DNA of 64,000 bases from Anaerolineae bacterium. Its GTDB lineage: Bacteria; Chloroflexota; Anaerolineae; Aggregatilineales; Phototrophicaceae. The notes under the pieces are model-generated. The model was not told where the DNA came from. It did not search any database and worked only from the letters and a program-made list of their open reading frames with translations. The stretch is taken from NCBI GenBank assembly GCA_023382675.1, contig JAHDWN010000033.1, positions 1 through 64,000 on the forward strand, read 5' to 3'. Each line of letters opens with the position of its first letter. Within the stretch, counting starts at the first letter, position 1. The position numbers and the translations under genes are program-made. This document shows positions 8,888 through 15,862 of this stretch, piece after piece.

Positions 8888-9841
8888 ATGAACCGGACAG
8901 ACAGGCTGCTTGCCATCGTGCTCGAACTCCAGGCGCGGCGACGGGTGCGCGCCGAAGACCTGGCCGCCACCTTCGAGATCAGCAGGCGCACGATCTATCG
9001 CGACATGCTGGCGCTGGCCGAGTCGGGCGTGCCGGTCGTCTCCATCCCCGGCCAGGGCTATTCGCTGGTCGAGGGTTACTTCCTGCCGCCGCTGACCTTC
9101 ACCAGCGACGAGGCGATCATGCTGCTGCTGGGCAGCGATTTCGTCGCGCAGAACTTCGATGCGCAGTATCGCAGCGCGGCACAGTCGGCGGCGCATAAGA
9201 TCGTGGCCGTGCTGCCAGAGCCTCTGCGGCGCGAGGTCGAATATCTCCAGAGCAGCATCCGCTTCATCGCCATCAACGGCCTGTCCGCGGCGGAAACGCT
9301 CCAGCAGCTCCGGCGGGCGATCATCCAGCACCGGACGCTGCGCTTCCGCTATCATGCGCGCCCGCGTGACGGCCGGCCGAGCGCCGCCAGCCTGCGCGAA
9401 GCCGACCCCTACGGCCTGGTTCACATCGGCGGCGCGTGGATGCTGATCGCCTACTGCCATCTGCGCCATGAGAACCGGCACTTCCGCCTGGATCGGATGG
9501 AGGAGGTTGTCATCCTGGACCAGGGCTTCACCCGCCCGCCAGACTTCAAGATGCAGCCCGGCAGCCAGGCGGATCGGACGGTGGTGGTGCGCGCGCTCAT
9601 CGATCACGAGACGGCGCGCTGGGTGCGGGAAGCGCCCTCGTTCTTCCAGGTGGCGCAGGAGGATCATCCCGACGGCCTGCTCGTCACGCTACGGGTGCGC
9701 CAGCCGGGCGAGGTCTTGAACTGGCTGCTCAGTTGGGGGGCGCACGTCCGCGTGCTGGAGCCGGAGTCGCTGCGCGAGCTGATCGCGCGCGAGGCGCAGG
9801 CGCTGCTCGAAAACCACCGCCGCGAAGAATCGGCGGACTAA
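8888..9841 (+). CDS. HTH_11/WYL-domain transcriptional regulator
   Basis: Regulator of 317 residues in the YafY/DeoR-like WYL class. Residues 1-60 are the winged helix (DLAATFEISRRTIYRDMLAL), the middle is the WYL domain (FRYHARPRDG, then ADPYGLVHIGGAWMLIAYC, a variant of the usual WYL line) and the C-terminus is the WCX extension ending LREIAREA-like. The ATG at 8888 has GGAGG four bases upstream, and a TATAAT box lies at 8854-8859 without a clear -35. It diverges from the methyltransferase, which it may control. Confidence 0.87.
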   Translation: MNRTDRLLAIVLELQARRRVRAEDLAATFEISRRTIYRDMLALAESGVPVVSIPGQGYSLVEGYFLPPLTFTSDEAIMLLLGSDFVAQNFDAQYRSAAQSAAHKIVAVLPEPLRREVEYLQSSIRFIAINGLSAAETLQQLRRAIIQHRTLRFRYHARPRDGRPSAASLREADPYGLVHIGGAWMLIAYCHLRHENRHFRLDRMEEVVILDQGFTRPPDFKMQPGSQADRTVVVRALIDHETARWVREAPSFFQVAQEDHPDGLLVTLRVRQPGEVLNWLLSWGAHVRVLEPESLRELIAREAQALLENHRREESAD

Positions 9842-9918
9842 AACGCTGCTGACATAACGCTGTCACTCGGCTCTCTTATGATGACGCAGTAGCTTATCAC
9901 CGAGAAGGAGAACCGAGC

Positions 9919-10296
9919 ATGAACCTGAATTTCATCATCATCTACGTGCGCGACCTCGACCAGGCGAAGACGTTCTACACGCAGGCGCTGGGCCTGACCT
10001 ACGTCGAGGCGCTCTCCAGCCCGACGTTCGCTACTGTGCGCACCGATGCCGGCGCGATGGTCGGCTTGCAGGATTCGACCGCCTCACGCCTGCCGGCGGG
10101 GCGCGAAGAACAGCCGGGCGGCGTTGAACTCTCGTTCGAAGTTGAAGATGTGGATGCCACCTGGCAGCGCTGGCAAGCGGCGGGCGTCGAGATGGTGACG
10201 GAGCCGATGGATCTGCCGTTCGGGCGTTACTACATGGCGAAAGATATGGAAGGCCACTATCTCTCGGCCTATCGTTTCAACAGCCGAGGCAGTTAG
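9919..10296 (+). CDS. VOC superfamily (glyoxalase/bleomycin-resistance-like) protein
   Basis: Small protein of 125 residues with two beta-alpha-beta-beta-beta modules. Visible features are the opening NFIIIYVRDLDQAKTFYTQA and the second-module LSFEVEDVDATWQRWQAAG and MAKDMEGHYLSAYRF. Members bind a metal and act as lyases, dioxygenases or drug-binding proteins; which one applies here cannot be told. AAGGAG precedes the ATG at good spacing. A strong hairpin lies downstream. Confidence 0.88.
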   Translation: MNLNFIIIYVRDLDQAKTFYTQALGLTYVEALSSPTFATVRTDAGAMVGLQDSTASRLPAGREEQPGGVELSFEVEDVDATWQRWQAAGVEMVTEPMDLPFGRYYMAKDMEGHYLSAYRFNSRGS

Positions 10297-10310
10297 GCGC
10301 GGGTCGCAAA

Positions 10311-10348
10311 TGCTCCTCCTCGGCGCGCGACACAGCCGAGGAGGAGCA
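10311..10348. terminator. Hairpin between convergent genes, likely bidirectional terminator
   Basis: A perfect 14-bp stem, TGCTCCTCCTCGGC with GCCGAGGAGGAGCA, encloses a ten-base loop. It lies 15 bases after the VOC gene and 30 bases after the end of the converging 702-residue gene. The T-tract is weak on both sides (TTTGC on the minus strand). Confidence 0.6.
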
Positions 10349-10378
10349 AGACCAACGGATCGTTGTGCGCGAAGCGTA

Positions 10379-12487
10379 CTATGGCCGACCGGGATTGCCC
10401 GAACCGCCACCCAAATCCGGGCCACGATTGGGTAGTTCGATGTCGTCGAGGTCGGGATAGTGGGTGCCGTTCGGGTTGTAAGGCGTACTGGTCATCGTCG
10501 TCCAGTCCGGTTCGAGCGCTTCACGCAGCCCGGTGAGGCAATCCTGGCGTGCCAGCTCCAGCCAGCCGCGCAAATAGCCGAGTTCGACATGGCTGATCGC
10601 ATCGGCGGCGCGCTCCGGGTCGCCCGGATACTGCGCGAATTGGTCGAGAGCGCGGCCCAGCGCACCCTTGTTCTTATCAGCGACGTTGGGCAGGAAAGCG
10701 CCGCGAATGGCAAACGGCTCGCCGATCGGATAGCCCGCGGCTAATTTGATTCCCGTAATCGCTCCATACAGACTGCCGGCGTTTTCCGCCGTCGCCTCGA
10801 TCTTTGGTCCCAACGCGCCTTCGATAGCATCGCGCTTCGCCTGTGTATTCATCCAGCAGAAGATTGGGTAGAGATCGGCCTCCTTGACGCCTTCCTTGGT
10901 TTTGAACCACTCCATGAACAGGTCGGTGAACAACTGGCGGAAGAAATAGCGCAAAGCCGCCACGGGTGACGCGCCGCCAAGGGCATCGACAAAGCGCGTC
11001 AAGCCCTGCTCATCGAGTGCGCGGCGGATGAGCATCGCCACCAGGCCATCGCCGACCGCGAGATCATTAAGCGCCAGCATCATGTCATCCAGGTTTATGA
11101 TCTGCTGCAGGATCAGGCTCGCCGCGTCGATGACGAAGGCGGCATCGAGCGACGGTTGGCTGTCGTTCCACCAGCTCGTCCACAGCGACATGGCTGTCCG
11201 CTGCCAGGCGATCACGTCCGGCGCTTCTTCCGTCCCCTTGCGGAAAGGATTGGTGCCGAATTGTGCCGCTGCATCGGCAAACTCCTGGCCGAGCAGCACC
11301 ATCGGCTGGAAGTAAACCGGTGATAGGGAACCAGGCGCTAACGAGTAGTGATCTGTGAGCAGCGCGCGTTCGACATCCTGCACCTTGTCCGGCTCAAGGT
11401 CGAGCATGAAGACTTTCGAGTCCAGGTCCAGCGCATCTTCAATCTTGTTGCTGAATAAACCCTTGAGATCGGTTGTGCGCAGCATGTTGAGGATGTGGTA
11501 GGCGGCTTCGTTCAGCGGTGCGTCGTTGTTGCCCGCTTTCTTGAGGGCGTCGGGCCAGTTGTCCAGGCTCTTCGCCAGTTTCTTCGCGTCCGCGCCGAGG
11601 AACATCAGCAGCCCGCCGACGACCGGCGCACCCAGGAGTGCCGTGCCGATGCCAGCGATCAGCCCGATGATGAGTGATGTGTTGCCGATCTGCTTGATGG
11701 CGTCGTCAAGATCATTGCCGAAGCTGCGCAGACTCTTCCGCACGTCCTTGGGCAGCTTCGCCTCAATCTCAGGTGACAGCCCTGATTGGGCTGCTTCGAT
11801 CCATTCGAGCGGCATCGCAAATGTGTCCGGCGCGTCGGTCAGGCCGACAATGCTGCCGAGCGAGCTGCCTCCGGTGGATAGATTGCGGCGAAGCTGGTAG
11901 AACGCATTGCTCGAATAACGCCGCCCGAAGATCGTCGTCTGCGGCCCCATCTCCTTGCTTCTGGCGTGCGACCACCAGAAAGGCCAGCGCTTCGCCACAC
12001 CGCCATAGACAATGTGGTTGATGCGCAGGCGGTCGAACAGCCGCTCCGTCGTCGAACGTTGAAAACCCGCGCCAATGTTCCATTCCGATGGATAGGTCCC
12101 CTGGAGCTTCAACTGCTGCACCAATGTGCCAAAGGCCTGCCACGACAACAGCTTGCAGGCGTATTCGAGCAGGGTGCTTTCCTCGTCATCGAGCGTGGTC
12201 GCCCAATCGCTGATGGGTGCGTGCTCCGGGCGGAAGGTGTCCCACCAGCGGTTGTAGTCGGTGATGCTCTGGTCTTTGTACGGAGCGATGTCGACCTTCA
12301 ATTGGTACTGGCGTGTCAGGGAGCCGATGAATTCGAGTACACCGGCGCTGGTCGGCATCTTGCCGGTCTGCCACACCCCGTTCACCTTGCGCGCCGTTGG
12401 CACCTCGGCGGCTTTATCGTCACCCAAACTCGATTGACCTGTGACTTGATTGACCTCGACCGGTACGCGGTTAGCTGCTTTTGGCAT
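10379..12487 (-). CDS. Large protein of unknown function (702 aa)
   Basis: I do not recognise this protein. It has no signal peptide. The N-terminal third is tryptophan-rich (NRWWDTFRPEH, RWPFWWSHARSKE). The centre holds one strongly hydrophobic glycine-rich stretch (SLIIGLIAGIGTALLGAPVV and following), which could be one or two membrane passages, followed by lysine-rich helices. The C-terminus is proline/glycine rich (LPNRGPDLGGGSGNPGRP). The ATG at 12487 is preceded by a GGAAGAGGG ribosome site. The gene is isolated: it faces the VOC gene and diverges from the nuclease/lamin-tail gene across a 382-base spacer. No catalytic motif was seen. Confidence 0.8.
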   Translation of the reverse strand: MPKAANRVPVEVNQVTGQSSLGDDKAAEVPTARKVNGVWQTGKMPTSAGVLEFIGSLTRQYQLKVDIAPYKDQSITDYNRWWDTFRPEHAPISDWATTLDDEESTLLEYACKLLSWQAFGTLVQQLKLQGTYPSEWNIGAGFQRSTTERLFDRLRINHIVYGGVAKRWPFWWSHARSKEMGPQTTIFGRRYSSNAFYQLRRNLSTGGSSLGSIVGLTDAPDTFAMPLEWIEAAQSGLSPEIEAKLPKDVRKSLRSFGNDLDDAIKQIGNTSLIIGLIAGIGTALLGAPVVGGLLMFLGADAKKLAKSLDNWPDALKKAGNNDAPLNEAAYHILNMLRTTDLKGLFSNKIEDALDLDSKVFMLDLEPDKVQDVERALLTDHYSLAPGSLSPVYFQPMVLLGQEFADAAAQFGTNPFRKGTEEAPDVIAWQRTAMSLWTSWWNDSQPSLDAAFVIDAASLILQQIINLDDMMLALNDLAVGDGLVAMLIRRALDEQGLTRFVDALGGASPVAALRYFFRQLFTDLFMEWFKTKEGVKEADLYPIFCWMNTQAKRDAIEGALGPKIEATAENAGSLYGAITGIKLAAGYPIGEPFAIRGAFLPNVADKNKGALGRALDQFAQYPGDPERAADAISHVELGYLRGWLELARQDCLTGLREALEPDWTTMTSTPYNPNGTHYPDLDDIELPNRGPDLGGGSGNPGRP

Positions 12488-12869
12488 AATGAAGCCCTCT
12501 TCCTTCTCTTTGCTCTATTGAATCGTGTTGACGCGCGTTGCAGCAGGCAGCGGAACCGCACGCACTATCTGTGGCTCGCTGCAAATACTATAGCCACCCG
12601 GCGCGACAAGACCGTGACAGAAACGTGACATTGATCGTCGCCAGGGGGCATCTCGCGATCACGGCCACAAGCAGCCAGCAGCGATCGCACGTCTACCTGT
12701 TCGTCCATAGACGTAAAAAGCGCGCTCACGTTCTACAGGATCGTGATGGTTGCACGGAGGTTGTCTTCTTTTCGGCCGCCTTTCGGCGAAAGCGCTGCGT
12801 TTGTAGATTGCGGAGTTTTCTCGCGCGTATATGCTTATGCACGCGAAGACCTGCTAAGGAGCACGCGCC
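12488..12869. other. Divergent intergenic region without a recognised gene
   Basis: This 382-base spacer separates two divergently transcribed genes and should hold both promoters. I see small hairpins (CTTTCGGCGAAAG near 12780) but no convincing -35/-10 pair, RNA gene or conserved coding frame. Confidence 0.4.
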
Positions 12870-14135
12870 ATGCCCTATAAGCTCATCAAAGGCCAGTTCA
12901 TCATCCACTACCCGGATCAGCCGCGTAACGGGCCGCAGCCGGACGGCGATACCGTCAAATTCCTGCCCGACAACCGCCTGCTGGTCGAAACCCTGCCGCG
13001 CGATTCCGGCGTCGGCCCGGACTTCAACCGCAGCGGCATCATCAGCCTGCGCTTCGAAGCGGTCGATGCGCTCGAACTCCATTTCGGCGGCTCGCACCAG
13101 AATATGCAGTGGGCGGAAGCCGCGCGCGATTTCCTGCTCGAACGGATGGGCTTTGGCCTGGTCACCTACTTCCCGGATAAGACTGCCGTCGTCCAATCGG
13201 TCGAACATCACCCGATCCCCGGCTACATTCTCGCCAGCAGCATCGAGGGCAACGGGCGCATCGTTTCGTTCGTCTACACCGGCAGCACGCCGGATGTCGA
13301 TGGCGCGGACGTGTGGGTAGATGCGGCGCGTGTCGAGCAGAGTCTCAACGCCGACCTGCTGCGCGAGGGTCACGCCTACCCGGTCTTCTACAGCACACTG
13401 CCCGTCTCGCTGCGCGAAGCCTGCGCGCGTCTGTCTGTTGCGGCGCGGACGGCGGGCAAGGGCTTCTGGCCGTTCGAGACGATGACGCCCACGCACGCGG
13501 CGACCATCTTCAGTGTCGACGATGTCGAGCAGCTCGTGCTCTGGCCGAAGGTTGGACGCCGCCTGATCTCATTCTTCTCGGCGGGCAACCTGACGCTCAA
13601 CGCCTTCGATGCCTGGCTGCGCGCCGACCCGATCAACCGCGACGACTACCTGATTTTGCCCGACCGCGAACTCGGCAACATGCACGACGTGGTCGAGATC
13701 GCCGGCGATACCATCCGCATGAAGTATCGCCCGGAAGACGTCATCATCCTGCCCGACGGCGCGAACGTGGTGGTGCCGCGTCCACAGCCGACCACGCCTG
13801 CGCCCTCGCTGGTGCGCGGAGACATCCGCATCATCGCGGCGCTGGTCAACCCCGAAGGCGGCGACCTGCGCAAAGAGACAATCACGATCCTCAACATGAC
13901 GCCCAACGCGTTCGATCTCACCGGCTGGTCACTGGCCGACCGCAACAACCACCGCTTCGCCCTCGGCGGCACGCTCGACGCTGGCGCAGCGCTGCGCCTG
14001 GGGCCGATCCATCCGGTGCAGCTTGCCAACGACGGCGGCACGATCACGCTCTTCGACGCGGCGGATAAGCAGATCGATCAGGTGTCGTATCTCAAGCGCG
14101 ACGCCGCCCGCTCCGGCTGGACGCTGGTCTTCTGA
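12870..14135 (+). CDS. Thermonuclease-like domain fused to a lamin-tail domain
   Basis: Protein of 421 residues. Residues about 1-215 resemble a staphylococcal-nuclease (thermonuclease) fold: DGDTVKFLPDN near residue 25, LRFEAVDALELHFGG, and the GHAYPVFYS with ARTAGKGFWPF region that match SNase strand and helix segments; the usual catalytic arginines are not all obvious. Residues about 310-421 form a lamin-tail domain (LVRGDIRIIAALVNP, DLTGWSLADRNNHRF, GGTITLFDAADKQID), a beta sandwich found in secreted bacterial nucleases. No signal peptide is present, so the location is uncertain. AAGGAG lies eight bases before the start. Confidence 0.75.
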   Translation: MPYKLIKGQFIIHYPDQPRNGPQPDGDTVKFLPDNRLLVETLPRDSGVGPDFNRSGIISLRFEAVDALELHFGGSHQNMQWAEAARDFLLERMGFGLVTYFPDKTAVVQSVEHHPIPGYILASSIEGNGRIVSFVYTGSTPDVDGADVWVDAARVEQSLNADLLREGHAYPVFYSTLPVSLREACARLSVAARTAGKGFWPFETMTPTHAATIFSVDDVEQLVLWPKVGRRLISFFSAGNLTLNAFDAWLRADPINRDDYLILPDRELGNMHDVVEIAGDTIRMKYRPEDVIILPDGANVVVPRPQPTTPAPSLVRGDIRIIAALVNPEGGDLRKETITILNMTPNAFDLTGWSLADRNNHRFALGGTLDAGAALRLGPIHPVQLANDGGTITLFDAADKQIDQVSYLKRDAARSGWTLVF

Positions 14136-14161
14136 TCGAGGACAAGCACCAGATTGCCCTG

Positions 14162-14184
14162 GGGACGACCCGCGGGGTCGTCCC
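14162..14184. repeat. GTAGGGACG-family hairpin
   Basis: Arms GGGACGACCC and GGGTCGTCCC with a three-base loop, followed by TAC. A related palindrome with GTAGGGGCG ends lies inside menD at 62734-62761. It follows the nuclease/lamin-tail gene and may also stop transcription. Confidence 0.55.
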
Positions 14185-14216
14185 TACAGTCACCGGCTCA
14201 TGTGTGCCACCGCCGG

Positions 14217-15860
14217 TTAACCTCGTTCTTCGGGCGGGCGCACGATGCGATCTACCGACTGTTCGACCGCGCCAATCGAGCAGCTGCCTGACTGCGCGCG
14301 GCGCTCGCCGAACAGGTCGAACCCGCCAATCGGTGCTGCCGCGCAGATGGCGTCGTCACCGCCAAAGCGCGCCGGACTCCAGTCATAGGGAGCATAGCGG
14401 CCATCCAACCAGGGGTAGGCGACGATGATCGACGCACCACAGCTCGTGTCCGGGAACTGCACATTGTGTCCCTCGTCCATGAAGATGTCGCCTGTGCAGT
14501 TGCTGCCGCCGTTGGCAAAGACGAGCGAATTCGACAGCCGGATCGCGTAGTCTTCGGCGGTGACGCGCCCGGCGATCAGCATGCCGCGCCGGTTGACGAT
14601 GCCGCCGCCGACGTTATCCGCGATGGTGCTGTTGACAATCTGCATGGCGTTGCCGAAGAGCACGGCATCGCGCGAGCCGTTGCGCGCGATCAGGCTGTTG
14701 GCGAGCCGCGACGGGTGCGGGGTGTCATTGCGCAGCACAATCGCGCCGCCGGTCTCGGTCGCTGTGTTACCCGCGAACAGGCTGGAAACCACGTCGATCC
14801 CGAATTCGCGCCCGGCAATCGCAGCACCTTCACGCGCCTGATTGCGCGAAAAGATGATGCCGCGCAGCGTCAGCGTGCCCAGGTTGGACTCGCTGCTGCC
14901 CGGCGCAAGGGCAATGGCACCGCCGAAATCCGCCGTATTCTCGCGGAAGCGCGAGTCTTCGATGTAGAGCGCCACGTTGGCGGCAGGTATCGCTCGCCGC
15001 AAGATGGCGCCGCCGTCGCGCCGGGCGGTGTTTCCCTCAAAGCGGCTGTGACGGATAGTGACGCTGCCCGCGCCGGTCAGGCTGAGCGCGCCGCCGAATG
15101 CCGCCTGATTATTGACGAAGACGGCATGTTCAATCGTCAGGCTGCCGGAATTCTCGATTGCGCCGCCCGCCACGAGCGACAGATTGCGTGAAAACTCGGA
15201 GTTGTCCCGGACAGTCAGCGTGCCCCGCACGTTGTTGAGGGCTGTGCCAAACAGGCCGCCCCCATTGCGGTGGAAGCGTGTCCGCTCAATCATAACGGCG
15301 CCGTCATAGTTGGTGAGGGCAGTGCGGGTATTTTCGCTAAACAGACTGTCGCGAACCGTCACCTGCCCATTAATGCTGATAATGGCATTTTCGTTGCCAG
15401 AGAATTCGCAGTTTTCGATCTGGATGGGCGCGCCGAACGGACTCTGGATCACACCGGCGTTGTAGACCAGATCCTCGGCTGTTCGCGGCTGGTTGCCGAG
15501 ATTGAGCCGTATCGGCCCGGTGTAGCGCCCGCCCGTGATGCGCAGATTGCGCAGCGTCAAGCGCCCGCTCGCCAGCAGGCGAAACATGACGATGCTACTC
15601 TCGCCGTCGAGGGTGATCCGGTCGCCGCCATCGATGATGACATCGCGGCTGATCTCGTGTGTAAAGGTGATGCGGATGCGGGTTTGCGTACCGCAGTTGA
15701 AGCGGATCAGGCCGCCGGCATTCAGCGCCGAACTCAGATTCCAGCCCGTGCCCTCGCTGCTGTCATAGGCGCAGCGCGTCACGACGATGGCCGGCTGCGC
15801 ATTCACGACGCCGATCCCTGTCAGGCCCATTATGATCAGAATGATGATCCAGCGCCGCAT
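14217..15860 (-). CDS. Secreted right-handed beta-helix protein
   Basis: Exported protein of 547 residues with a signal peptide (MRRWIIILIIMGLTGIGVVNA). The body is a run of parallel beta-helix rungs of the polymorphic-membrane-protein type: repeats such as FSGNENAIISI, GGAIENSGSLTIEH, GGALSLTGAGSVTIRHSRFE and GGAIVLRN. Proteins of this fold are surface adhesins or polysaccharide-active enzymes; no catalytic residues are evident. The C-terminus resembles the choice-of-anchor Q ending (CSIGAVEQ). Its ATG comes two bases after the stop of the 901-residue secreted protein, so both are probably made and exported together. Confidence 0.83.
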   Translation of the reverse strand: MRRWIIILIIMGLTGIGVVNAQPAIVVTRCAYDSSEGTGWNLSSALNAGGLIRFNCGTQTRIRITFTHEISRDVIIDGGDRITLDGESSIVMFRLLASGRLTLRNLRITGGRYTGPIRLNLGNQPRTAEDLVYNAGVIQSPFGAPIQIENCEFSGNENAIISINGQVTVRDSLFSENTRTALTNYDGAVMIERTRFHRNGGGLFGTALNNVRGTLTVRDNSEFSRNLSLVAGGAIENSGSLTIEHAVFVNNQAAFGGALSLTGAGSVTIRHSRFEGNTARRDGGAILRRAIPAANVALYIEDSRFRENTADFGGAIALAPGSSESNLGTLTLRGIIFSRNQAREGAAIAGREFGIDVVSSLFAGNTATETGGAIVLRNDTPHPSRLANSLIARNGSRDAVLFGNAMQIVNSTIADNVGGGIVNRRGMLIAGRVTAEDYAIRLSNSLVFANGGSNCTGDIFMDEGHNVQFPDTSCGASIIVAYPWLDGRYAPYDWSPARFGGDDAICAAAPIGGFDLFGERRAQSGSCSIGAVEQSVDRIVRPPEERG

Positions 15861-15862
15861 GG

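Noticed and set aside
8699-9667. Minus-strand coding extension making the methyltransferase 649 residues
   Set aside because: This part is exactly antisense to the WYL regulator, has arginine/histidine-rich shadow composition, and the zinc ribbon begins just after ATG 8698.
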